A DNA stretch of 64,000 nt from Bacteriovorax sp. PP10 (GTDB lineage: Bacteria > Bdellovibrionota > Bacteriovoracia > Bacteriovoracales > Bacteriovoracaceae), in contig NZ_JAYGJQ010000002.1 in the NCBI RefSeq assembly GCF_035013165.1, positions 248,001 through 312,000 on the forward strand. Direction: 5' to 3'. This document shows positions 1 to 8,093 of this stretch, in pieces; position 1 is the stretch's first letter; each line of letters begins with the position of its first letter. The translations under genes were made by a program, and so were the position numbers. The notes beneath the pieces are model-generated. The model had not been told where the DNA came from and did not search any database. It saw only the letters and a program-made list of their open reading frames with translations.

Positions 1-2
1 AT

Positions 3-755
3 TTGGCGAGTTTAACAAAGGCCTTAACCAATTCGGCCGTGAGATTAAAGTCTCCGGAAGTATTTGATGAAAAAAGTAACTTACTACTCAATCACACCGC
101 AGGTCTTCCAAGCGGGGGATTATTATCAAAAAAAACGTGGAGAGAAGAAATTCTTTCTTACGATGTGAAATTGTCACCTACATTGTACTCAGATTACTCA
201 TCGCTGAGATGTATGCTGGAAATTGAAAAGAAATCCGGTAAGAAGTTAAAAGAATTATGTTCTTATTATTTCGATCCCGAATTGGTTCACTGGATGGAGC
301 TGCCTGAGAATGCTTTTTCGCCTGAGTACGGGATTAGAAATAAGCAGATTATAAGCGGGCAGGTCCATGACAATAATTGCTTTAACATTGCTGAGTTTGT
401 CTCTCATGCTGGATTGTTTGCAACGATTGACGGACTTTGTAGATCATTGATTAATTTAAATCAGAAAGCTTCAATGAATGAACAGATGTTGAATGCTTTT
501 AAGACTCACAAAAACGAAGACCGTTTTGTGATGGGATTTGATCATGTGATGGACCCGGAAAACACACTTGCAGGAAAGGGAGCGACGACAAAGACGTTTG
601 GCCATTTAGGTTTCACTGGAACATCTTTCTGGATAAATCCGGAAACAAATATCGGTGCTGTGATTTTAACGAATGCTACTCAAACATATTGGTACGAAAG
701 ATCGGGACTTACTAAATTAAGAAAAGCACTTGGTGCTGCTATCTGGAGGATGTAA
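3..755 (+). CDS. Serine beta-lactamase-like hydrolase, 5'-truncated by window edge
   Basis: This is the C-terminal part of a class C beta-lactamase/penicillin-binding-protein-like serine hydrolase. The frame is open to the window edge, and its first residues read ASLTK, which fits the catalytic Ser-x-x-Lys motif, so the true start and any signal peptide lie upstream. Family landmarks follow: LLNHTAGLP (about residues 28-35), a Tyr-Ser-Asp at 62-64 in the place of the YxN motif, VHDNN with AGLFAT near 121-141, and HLGFTG at 201 in the place of the KTG/HxG box. Such proteins hydrolyse ester or amide bonds, often in cell-wall or beta-lactam-like substrates; the actual substrate cannot be read. 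The stop overlaps the next ATG by one base (TAATG), so the two genes are probably translationally coupled. Confidence 0.85.
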   Translation: MASLTKALTNSAVRLKSPEVFDEKSNLLLNHTAGLPSGGLLSKKTWREEILSYDVKLSPTLYSDYSSLRCMLEIEKKSGKKLKELCSYYFDPELVHWMELPENAFSPEYGIRNKQIISGQVHDNNCFNIAEFVSHAGLFATIDGLCRSLINLNQKASMNEQMLNAFKTHKNEDRFVMGFDHVMDPENTLAGKGATTKTFGHLGFTGTSFWINPETNIGAVILTNATQTYWYERSGLTKLRKALGAAIWRM

Positions 756-1444
756 TGAATTCAATTTCTAGTGCGATAGTGGCCTTTGGTGTGGCCTTAG
801 GTGGATTTTTTATCGGCAACGGTATTATTCAGTTCAAGAAGCTCGACAGAGTGGTTGAAGTGAAAGGTTTGTCAGAGAGAATTGTTGATTCTAATGAAGC
901 CCGCTGGTCGTTAACGGTGAATGCAGCTTCAGACAATATGATGGACTTGAATAAAAAGACTATTGAAATTCAGGCAGCAACACTGGCCTTTTTAGAAGCA
1001 CAGGGATTTTCAAAAGAAGAAATTCAAAAAGATGCCGGGAACATTACGGATAAAGAAGCTCAAGAGTATGGGGAAAGAAAAGGGGCACGCTTTGTTTATC
1101 GTGGTGGGTTTGTTGTAACTAGTAAAAAAATTGATAAGCTGGTGCTGGCAAGTCAAAAGACGGACGAGCTTTTGAGTAAAGGTGTGGCACTTTCAAGTAG
1201 CAGGATCAGTTACTTTTTTACTGATTTAAATTCGATTAAACCTAAGATGCTTGAAGAGTCTACGAAAAATGCTAAAGCGGCAGCGCAGAGTTTTGCGGTG
1301 AATGCTGGGGCGAAAGTAGGGGATATTAAGAATGCCTCTCAAGGGTTGTTTTCGATTGGCTCACCGATTAATGACTACGATTCGGAGACGTCATTGAAGA
1401 AGAAGGTGAGAGTTGTGAGTCAGGTTGTGTTTTATTTAGAATAG
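755..1444 (+). CDS. SIMPL (DUF541) domain protein
   Basis: A 229-residue protein with one N-terminal hydrophobic segment (about residues 8-25) that acts as a signal anchor or uncleaved signal, followed by a SIMPL/DUF541-like body. The pattern VVEVKGLSERIVDSNEARWSL near residue 30 and the later stretch with alternating Asn-Ala-Lys-Ala-Ala are typical of that family. SIMPL proteins are periplasmic or membrane-anchored and have been linked to stress and outer membrane physiology; no enzymatic role is established. A GGAGGA ribosome binding site sits just before the ATG, inside the end of the preceding hydrolase gene, with which it overlaps by one base. A bidirectional terminator follows immediately. 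Confidence 0.85.
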   Translation: MNSISSAIVAFGVALGGFFIGNGIIQFKKLDRVVEVKGLSERIVDSNEARWSLTVNAASDNMMDLNKKTIEIQAATLAFLEAQGFSKEEIQKDAGNITDKEAQEYGERKGARFVYRGGFVVTSKKIDKLVLASQKTDELLSKGVALSSSRISYFFTDLNSIKPKMLEESTKNAKAAAQSFAVNAGAKVGDIKNASQGLFSIGSPINDYDSETSLKKKVRVVSQVVFYLE

Positions 1445-1460
1445 AAAACTGGAAATAAAA

Positions 1461-1486
1461 AAAGGCCCTTTGCAGGGCCTTTTTTA
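1461..1486. terminator. Bidirectional rho-independent terminator
   Basis: A stem AAAGGCCCT / AGGGCCTTT with a short loop is flanked by an A run on the left and a T run on the right. It lies between the convergent SIMPL gene and the small exported protein gene and can serve both strands. Confidence 0.85.
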
Positions 1487-1498
1487 TAAGAAGATTTT

Positions 1499-2044
1499 TT
1501 ATTTTAATTCTTCAGGTAGTTTTGTTACTTTATCAAGAGAGTAAACTTTTAAAAGCGTTCCATTGTATTCACCATTAACATCAGTTTGAGCTTCTACGCT
1601 TTCTGAAACTTTAATCATGTAACTAGAATCAAACATATTTCCTGTTCCATCAAATCTAAATCCAACAAAGTAAATAGAAGATTGACCAGCTGAGGCCCAT
1701 CCACCTCTACCGTAAGATACTTGAACTGAATTCGTGATTTCAACAGATCCACATCCTTCGATATACTCTAATGGTGACGTGCTTACTTCTCCACAGCTTT
1801 CCATTTCAATTTCTGCAATAGCTTTGGCCAAAGGAGAGTTTTTATCTGCTGCCAGGTCAGATAAAAAGCGATCGCTTTCGATTCCATCAATGTAGATTGC
1901 TGCCTGAGTACCTTCGTTGCTTTCTTCAGTGATTGTTACTACTGCTTCAACCGAACTGATTTTTTTGTACGAACGAGTTGTTGTTGATTCATCTGCATGA
2001 GCAGCGAATGATAGAACTAGTAAACTTAGAATAAGTGCTTTCAT
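1499..2044 (-). CDS. Small exported protein of unknown function
   Basis: A 181-residue protein that I do not recognise. The N-terminus (MKALILSLLVLSFAAHA, then DES) is a clear Sec signal peptide with an Ala-His-Ala cleavage site, so the mature protein should be periplasmic or secreted. The mature part is rich in Ser, Thr, Glu and Val with two cysteines close together near residues 83-97, which may form a disulfide. The ATG is preceded by AGAGGTT at good spacing. It stands alone: convergent with the SIMPL gene and about 160 bases from the lipoprotein operon. It resembles in build the other small exported proteins scattered through this window. Confidence 0.8.
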   Translation of the reverse strand: MKALILSLLVLSFAAHADESTTTRSYKKISSVEAVVTITEESNEGTQAAIYIDGIESDRFLSDLAADKNSPLAKAIAEIEMESCGEVSTSPLEYIEGCGSVEITNSVQVSYGRGGWASAGQSSIYFVGFRFDGTGNMFDSSYMIKVSESVEAQTDVNGEYNGTLLKVYSLDKVTKLPEELK

Positions 2045-2204
2045 AATATAACCTCTTTATATAAAAAATTTGTAAGGAGAATATATAGGATTTTTAATTA
2101 CCCCAGAAGATTTCTGTAAAAATTACACAATGAAATCAATAGGATGGCAGCCGAACGACTATAGGGTTTCTTATGAATGTAGCAAGTTTAATTAATTAGC
2201 GGGG

Positions 2205-3878
2205 CTAACGAAAGAAATTTTTAATCATTCCAAAGCAGCCGACACGAGGCCTATACTGAAAATCTTTTAAAAATCCATCTTGCATACCCTCGTTGGTCTT
2301 ATAAGTTTCAATCTCAATTTGATTAAACAGGGCGAGACCTACAATCTTATTGTCGATGAGTTCATAGACGGCATGGTCAGTTAAGAAATAAGTCGTCTTA
2401 CCATTGGTCTGACTAGATAAATTAATCCACTCCTGGTTGGCCTTTTTTCTTTCAAAAAAAGCACGCAACTCAGAACTATCTTTGAGAGGTTTCTTTTTAA
2501 TTTTATTATCGAGAGTGGTTTGATCTAAAACAATCTGTTCAATTTTTTGATAAGTCGACATATCTGGAGCGTATTTTAAATTCAGCTTTAAGTATGAATT
2601 GATTTGCCTCAAGTACATCTTGTCAATTTTTCCTTTGAGCTCATCTACTTTAGCGACAGTGAGTGACGTATCGTATTTTGCAACTTCAGCAAGTAGGAGA
2701 TCGAAGACCTGGCGTTTATAGAAAAAGGCGTAACTACTAATATAGTTTCCTCTACCACCACGTAGGTTGTATTTAGCAGCACTACCAGCATTCATGTAAA
2801 CTTCAAGTGGTCCACCATTTCCGGCCATGGCCACTGGATCTGTCCAGACTCCACCAAAATCACGTAGGACCCATTTGCCTGTTGGTTTTAAATCAGGAGT
2901 CGTTTCAAAAACTAAATTTTGTGAATGTGGCTCAAAATTAATGCCATTTTTAAGAGAGAGATTTTCAAACATCGTAAGGTAGCTTGTGATCATATACTCT
3001 TCAAAAAAGGCGTAAGAGTTCAAACCACTTTTTTTAATGACATCTATAATAAGCGGGTGAGGCTGACGATTCGGACTCATTAAGGCAGAAAATGAAAACC
3101 ATTTATTTTTTCCACTAATAATTTCTTCAGGGATTTCTTTAATGAGCTGGCCACCTAATTTTTCGGAAGAGCTTCCCGTTTGTCGATTGAAGATGAGCCC
3201 ACCTGATTCTGGAAAGATTTTGACATTCATCTGGGCCAATTTATCAGATCCAATGTGTTCAAAGACTCTTTGATTGGCAATTGAGCGTTCAACCTCATTT
3301 TCACTAATACTATCTGCTGTTTTATTCAGACTGACTTTTACGATAAAAGGTTTTCTTTTACTACTTTGATTCCATACAATCAGTGAGCTATAGCTTGAAG
3401 TTGGAGAGGCCATGAACTCTGTTTCAATCGGCCCAATATAACGGTAAGCATTTTTTAAAAAAGAGAATTGGTCTTCTGATTCAGGGTGAATAAATAATTT
3501 ATAATATTTTACACCGCTGACTAATAAATAGAGTTGATCGGCAATTTTGGCATCCAGGCCTTTTGAATAAAGAAATTTTGCATCCGATTCTGGAATTAAA
3601 TAGTAAGGCAGTGGAAATTTAGGATTTTTTTCAGGAACATACTTAGGATCCGTCCCTGAAGCAAAGGCATGTTTTCCCCAGAGATCTTTGTTGTGAAGAT
3701 TTTGCTCTTCACTTAAAAATTCACTGACTCCTTTAGAGATGCTCTCTTTGCCGTTAATTTTTTCTACGAAATCACTGGCAATATGGCGCGAGGGCGCAGT
3801 TGCAATAGTGATATTGTTATCACAATTCTGCAGCAGCAGTGACATGAATAAAAAAATGGCGTAACCACAAAACTTCAT
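2205..3878 (-). CDS. Exported IucA/IucC-like protein (third gene of lipoprotein operon)
   Basis: A 557-residue protein with an N-terminal signal (MKFCGYAIFLFMSLLLQNC); the cysteine at 19 suggests a lipoprotein, but Asn at -1 is not a classic lipobox. The centre resembles the catalytic part of IucA/IucC-type (NIS) siderophore synthetases: an 'IVKVSLN' strand at 179-185, an Arg at 198, then GINFEPHSQN at 312-321 followed by VLRDFGG at 337-343. These match the family's GIxxExHxQN and RDxGG motifs. In that family the site binds ATP and a carboxylate; an exported version is unexpected. The C-terminus has Cys 548 ten residues from the end, in a tail shared with the two upstream genes. It lies 20 bases behind the preceding gene and is the last of the operon. 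The family call is motif-based only. Confidence 0.65.
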   Translation of the reverse strand: MKFCGYAIFLFMSLLLQNCDNNITIATAPSRHIASDFVEKINGKESISKGVSEFLSEEQNLHNKDLWGKHAFASGTDPKYVPEKNPKFPLPYYLIPESDAKFLYSKGLDAKIADQLYLLVSGVKYYKLFIHPESEDQFSFLKNAYRYIGPIETEFMASPTSSYSSLIVWNQSSKRKPFIVKVSLNKTADSISENEVERSIANQRVFEHIGSDKLAQMNVKIFPESGGLIFNRQTGSSSEKLGGQLIKEIPEEIISGKNKWFSFSALMSPNRQPHPLIIDVIKKSGLNSYAFFEEYMITSYLTMFENLSLKNGINFEPHSQNLVFETTPDLKPTGKWVLRDFGGVWTDPVAMAGNGGPLEVYMNAGSAAKYNLRGGRGNYISSYAFFYKRQVFDLLLAEVAKYDTSLTVAKVDELKGKIDKMYLRQINSYLKLNLKYAPDMSTYQKIEQIVLDQTTLDNKIKKKPLKDSSELRAFFERKKANQEWINLSSQTNGKTTYFLTDHAVYELIDNKIVGLALFNQIEIETYKTNEGMQDGFLKDFQYRPRVGCFGMIKNFFR

Positions 3879-3898
3879 CTATTCCCCGAGCAGTGAGT

Positions 3899-6373
3899 TT
3901 ACATAAGTTGTAAAAATCTCTGCATAGCTTGCAAACAAGTTCCACCAAGGTCTTTCGTACTAGCGGGGACTAGTCCTACACCTTGATAAAATGCCTCTAG
4001 AGCGTTGGCAGCTTTAGACGTAGGCAAGAAGTCTAAAGTGATATTTCCATTGTAAGTAACGTTCTTATAAAGACCGGCGTTTTTAAATCCAGTCACAGCG
4101 TAAATTTTTACTAAGAAGTCTGGATCCGTTTTTTCCGGAACCTTCATCCAAATCATATTCGGATCATCGATGCCCATTTTGACATCAAGATTTGCATAAG
4201 ATTTCATATCATCAATAAATTTCTTATTACCTGATAGGGCCTGCTTTAAAACTAATTCACTCTGAGGGTTTTTAGCTTTAAAAATAATATTTAGTTTTTC
4301 TTCTTTGGGATTCCATGTTCCTTCAACCAGACTTTTTGAGAAGGCCACTTCGAATTCACCGGCATTCGGATATGATTTTTTTATTTCGTGAACGACTTCA
4401 CCAATTTTTACTAAGCGATCCAGAAGGAAAGAGTCTGTAAAAGATTGTTTTGAAGCAGCAAAGTCCAGGATTTCTTTTTCAGTGACCACGCCTTTATTTT
4501 TCAAGCTCGAATAAACATAGTAACGGAAAGCAGCCGTCTTTTTTTCCAGCACTTTAAAAACTAAATTTTTTAATTTGATAGCAGGGTCAAGAGCTTCAAA
4601 AGCGATCGGAGCAGGAAGTCCTCTTGAATCTCTTTCAAATAATTTTGCCAGAAGTTTGTTCTGAGCATTTTTTCTTTTCGAACTGCTAGCGTGGGCAAGT
4701 GTTTCTGTATCACTTCCTAAAATATCAGAAATCAGTAAAAAGATTTCCAAATTATCCTGAGGGCCATTAAAAATACGACGTAAATAAGATGTTTCAACTT
4801 CAACAAACTCAGAACGTGCCTGAGCTTTCGCTAACCATGCATTACTTTCTTCAAAAGGAGATCCCACGTGTTCAACTGAACCACCGTATTTTGCTCCTTC
4901 GATTTTCATTGGTGTTGATTGCATTGGAAGAGCATTCTCTCCATCGCGTACAGTGGAAGGAGAGACCAGGTCTCCAACCTTATATCCTTTCGTGGCAAAG
5001 GCCCCAGCTGTACCCATGTAAGTCACATTAGTATGGCCAGTTTGCTTTAAAGCTTCAGCGATAGGAATAACTTCATCTCCCCAAACGTTAGAGACAACCC
5101 TCCAGCGAACGGTTTTATTATCAGAATTTGTAAAAACGTAATCACACATTTCAATTGTGAAGTTATCGTAGTTGTAAATTTTAAATTTCCCTGGAACCAT
5201 ATTTGGTTTAGCTGCGAATTCTTTTTCAAAAAGAGCATAAGTGTCTTCTACGATTTTTTTATCTTTAAAAAGGGTTTCATATCCGCTCGTATTGTTCATC
5301 ATAGCAAAAAACTTAGCTTTATCTTTGTCACCAAGAGAAGAAATCTTTGCTTGAAAGGCGGCTTCATCTTCATCGTAGAGATTTTTTAAGGCCTTTACTT
5401 TCCAGAAGAGGTTGAACTTTCCATCAATAGACTCTTTTTGACCGATGATAACTCTGTCGGCCTGTGGAAGAAGTCTAAGTTGAAGCGCGTGTTCTTCAGC
5501 TTTTGAGGCATGAAATTTTTTGATATCACCTTTAACTAAAACTTTTCCTTTTAGTTGTTCACCTTTCAAATTAGAAAGAGAAATTTGGTGTGATAAGTGA
5601 TCAAGACGATCCTGTCCACCAATGTTAGTAATGGCGTAACGGTAAGTCGCTTCACCTGGGTATTGAATAATATAAATTTTGTTATAGTTTTTCGCGAAAG
5701 GCTTAACTTCATAGAGAAGTTTTCCATTTTTATCTTTTAGCTCTTTTAAGAATTCGCGGCTGTCACCTAAATGGAATTCAATCGGACGATTGTTTTGGTT
5801 AGCTTCCCAAAAAATAGCACGTGTCGTACGGTTTGAAATATAGTGACCAGAGTCCAGAGTCATATCTTCTGGAGCTAGAACTTCAGGAACAACAACTAAA
5901 CCTTTATCGATGTCTGAGCTCGTACTTGGAAGGCTTAAAGCGATATCTAATTTACTTGGAGCAAGAGCGAAAGCTTCATTTAATTTATTTTTGAAGAAAT
6001 TGTATCCCCATTTCAGCTGAGCTTCGGTGACTCCAGTAGTAAGTTTTTCTTCCTGAAGCATGTTCCAGATAATCTTGTCATAGTTGATAGCATCTTTTAG
6101 AGCTTCTGGATCAATAGTTGAATTCATGATTTCTTCAATCGTTACTCCGCGTAGGTGAGCAATAATTGAATCAGGAATTTTTCCTTCCTGAGCAACTGAG
6201 TATTCATTTAAATAATATTTAAATTTATCTACAGACAGGTAGTAAGTAATTTCATCAACCGCAGAAGCGGGAAGTCTGCTTACACTTGAAAACGGAGTCG
6301 AAACACCACGTTCCCAATTGGCACAACTGGAAATAAAGAGTGAGAGAATAATAAGTAGAGATGTTAGTTTCAT
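3899..6373 (-). CDS. Lipoprotein with nucleoside-phosphorylase-like domain
   Basis: An 824-residue predicted lipoprotein: signal peptide with lipobox Ile-Ser-Ser-Cys (Cys 17). Residues about 395-590 look like a purine nucleoside phosphorylase/MTA-SAH nucleosidase fold: VVSNVWGDEVIPIAEAL (426-442), YMGTAGAFATKGYKVGDLV (452-470), VEVETSYL (524-531) where Glu 527 would be the nucleoside-binding Glu, and LLISDILG (546-553) with Asp 550 in the catalytic Ser-Asp motif. The flanking roughly 390 N-terminal and 230 C-terminal residues are not recognised. The C-terminus carries Cys 813 in the tail shared with its neighbours. Its ATG overlaps the stop of the upstream ART-like gene by one base, so the two are probably translated together. 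The substrate and whether it is active are unknown. Confidence 0.65.
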   Translation of the reverse strand: MKLTSLLIILSLFISSCANWERGVSTPFSSVSRLPASAVDEITYYLSVDKFKYYLNEYSVAQEGKIPDSIIAHLRGVTIEEIMNSTIDPEALKDAINYDKIIWNMLQEEKLTTGVTEAQLKWGYNFFKNKLNEAFALAPSKLDIALSLPSTSSDIDKGLVVVPEVLAPEDMTLDSGHYISNRTTRAIFWEANQNNRPIEFHLGDSREFLKELKDKNGKLLYEVKPFAKNYNKIYIIQYPGEATYRYAITNIGGQDRLDHLSHQISLSNLKGEQLKGKVLVKGDIKKFHASKAEEHALQLRLLPQADRVIIGQKESIDGKFNLFWKVKALKNLYDEDEAAFQAKISSLGDKDKAKFFAMMNNTSGYETLFKDKKIVEDTYALFEKEFAAKPNMVPGKFKIYNYDNFTIEMCDYVFTNSDNKTVRWRVVSNVWGDEVIPIAEALKQTGHTNVTYMGTAGAFATKGYKVGDLVSPSTVRDGENALPMQSTPMKIEGAKYGGSVEHVGSPFEESNAWLAKAQARSEFVEVETSYLRRIFNGPQDNLEIFLLISDILGSDTETLAHASSSKRKNAQNKLLAKLFERDSRGLPAPIAFEALDPAIKLKNLVFKVLEKKTAAFRYYVYSSLKNKGVVTEKEILDFAASKQSFTDSFLLDRLVKIGEVVHEIKKSYPNAGEFEVAFSKSLVEGTWNPKEEKLNIIFKAKNPQSELVLKQALSGNKKFIDDMKSYANLDVKMGIDDPNMIWMKVPEKTDPDFLVKIYAVTGFKNAGLYKNVTYNGNITLDFLPTSKAANALEAFYQGVGLVPASTKDLGGTCLQAMQRFLQLM

Positions 6374-7983
6374 TAGTTAGCCACCCAGAAAAATTTAATG
6401 AGATTCTTGCAGTCTAGTTCTCCAGTAGGAGAAAGAGCTGGTTGAGGATCATTTTTAGTTAAAAAATTCTTATAAAAAGTTAAATTAGATTTTCCAATAT
6501 CTTGAATTTCAGGATTTTTCATAAAAGCGTAATTGCCTTTAAAAAAGTCATAAGTGTTTTGTTTTATTTTACCAACAACTTCAGATTTTTTATTTTCACC
6601 ATAGACGCTTGCAATAAGTTTTTCGAGTCTCTTATTCATAAACTCTTCATTGTGATAGATCTTGTATTCACCAGGAGTTAAATCTTGATCGAGGATCCCG
6701 ACTAGTTCATCAGGAAATGTCGTGAGAGGGACGAGGTATTCAATCTCTTCTTCGAAGGCCGATGTATAATTGAAGGAAAGAATTCTTGGATCAAAAAGAT
6801 ATCCGGACACTCTTTCTTTTCCACCAACAAAACCTTCAGCAACACTCATGGCCGGGCTAAAAGATAAAAATGGGCTGCCTTGTGGATTGGCAGAGTGATT
6901 TAAAAACATAGATGTAATGCGTGCCGATTGTGAAAATTCACTGGTTCCATTAATTTCAACAATGTATTTTTCATTCATTGCTTCCAATGAGCGTAGTCTA
7001 CGGTTCCATGACCCTTGATTTTTAATCATCACAGATGACATAAAAAAGGCCTTATTCTGAAGAATGGCTTCTTTTTCTGAAAGCTCTTTTCCTCCAACGT
7101 AGGCACGGTTGACGAAGTCATCACCCAGGCCTCGATAAATTAAAACTCGCTCTGCAAGTGGAACTGGATTCACCATGACTGCAAGGTAATTTTCCCAGAA
7201 TTGTTTTTCAAATGGCGCCATCGCTTCCCATGGAAGATATTTTTTTATGATAGCAGCTGCACCAGCGCGATCGCCCTTAGCAACAAGCATTCTAAATTGT
7301 TTGCCTTCAGGTGCTTTATCTAAAGCATCCAGACCTATCTTTCTTTCTGTGCGCTTAGTTGCACGTTCGGCCTTAAACTTTTTAATTTGTGAGTTAAGTT
7401 CTACTTTTAACTTTTGTAAATTATGCTTATTTTTTTTGTAACCTTCACTTTCAAAAAAAGGACTGGCCTCTTGGTTAATGAAGTGATTCTTTTGATCGTG
7501 AAGTTTATAGAATGCTTCAAGTGCTATGGGGTCACCATTTTTGGCATTATAATAAAGTTCGAAAGTCGAATAGGGAGATAAAAATTGTTCAGAAGTAATA
7601 ATATGACTTAGGAAATCGAGCAGATGGTATGAGGCAATGGGGTCATTGAATGCCGATGGTATATGAAATACTTTATAAGTTAATAATCCTGTTTTGGGAT
7701 CGACTAATAATTCAATTTTATAAGCTGCATCTCCAGCAAGACTTTTTGTTTCGATCAGTTCAATTTTAAGCTTAAAAGCTTCTATTCTTTCTTGTTGAAA
7801 AGTGAGTTCATTTGTAAAATTTTCTTTATAACTTTTTTCACTTGGAATATTTCCTTTCGGAATTGAAAAGACGGCATCGAAGAGAGTGTTCTCAGCTTCC
7901 GCAGGAAATCGATTTGGAACAGTTGTACAACTGCTTAAAACAATCACTGCACAAATGAATAAATGTTGAACCAAAAATTTCAC
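6373..7983 (-). CDS. Lipoprotein with ADP-ribosyltransferase-like domain
   Basis: A 536-residue predicted lipoprotein with lipobox Leu-Ser-Ser-Cys (Cys 19). Residues about 278-425 show the three marks of an R-S-E type ADP-ribosyltransferase: LIYRGLG with Arg 284, PFLSFSPAMSVAEGF with the Ser-Phe-Ser at 374-376 in the place of the STS motif, and FEEEIEYLVPL with Glu 413-x-Glu 415 as the ExE pair. Such domains transfer ADP-ribose from NAD to a protein, often as toxins or effectors. The N-terminal half contains a Lys/Arg-rich helical stretch (182-216) and is otherwise unrecognised. The tail carries Cys 525, 12 residues from the end. It is the first gene of the three-gene operon and is divergent from mpl. 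Activity and target are unproven. Confidence 0.65.
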   Translation of the reverse strand: MKFLVQHLFICAVIVLSSCTTVPNRFPAEAENTLFDAVFSIPKGNIPSEKSYKENFTNELTFQQERIEAFKLKIELIETKSLAGDAAYKIELLVDPKTGLLTYKVFHIPSAFNDPIASYHLLDFLSHIITSEQFLSPYSTFELYYNAKNGDPIALEAFYKLHDQKNHFINQEASPFFESEGYKKNKHNLQKLKVELNSQIKKFKAERATKRTERKIGLDALDKAPEGKQFRMLVAKGDRAGAAAIIKKYLPWEAMAPFEKQFWENYLAVMVNPVPLAERVLIYRGLGDDFVNRAYVGGKELSEKEAILQNKAFFMSSVMIKNQGSWNRRLRSLEAMNEKYIVEINGTSEFSQSARITSMFLNHSANPQGSPFLSFSPAMSVAEGFVGGKERVSGYLFDPRILSFNYTSAFEEEIEYLVPLTTFPDELVGILDQDLTPGEYKIYHNEEFMNKRLEKLIASVYGENKKSEVVGKIKQNTYDFFKGNYAFMKNPEIQDIGKSNLTFYKNFLTKNDPQPALSPTGELDCKNLIKFFWVAN

Positions 7984-8022
7984 TCTTTCTCCTCTCCAAT
8001 CTCCCTATATCATCGGCAACAT

Positions 8023-8051
8023 TTGGCTTATGTTTTAGCTATATATATGTT
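8023..8051 (+). promoter_or_regulatory. Candidate promoter for mpl
   Basis: TTGGCT at 8023-8028 and TATGTT at 8046-8051 are 17 bases apart and point toward mpl, about 45 bases upstream of its start. The 110-base gap between the divergent lipoprotein operon and mpl must hold promoters for both. This is a pattern match only. Confidence 0.35.
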
Positions 8052-8093
8052 AAGATTGTGAAACTAAAAAACTAATACCCGATAGGAAAACTC

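Noticed and set aside
7247-7441. Small plus-strand ORF inside the ART-like gene
   Set aside because: It is an antisense shadow without a ribosome binding site; the minus-strand frame carries the protein motifs.
2205-7983. Siderophore biosynthesis operon
   Set aside because: Only one gene resembles IucA/IucC; it is exported and lacks the hydroxylase, acetylase, receptor and transporter genes expected.
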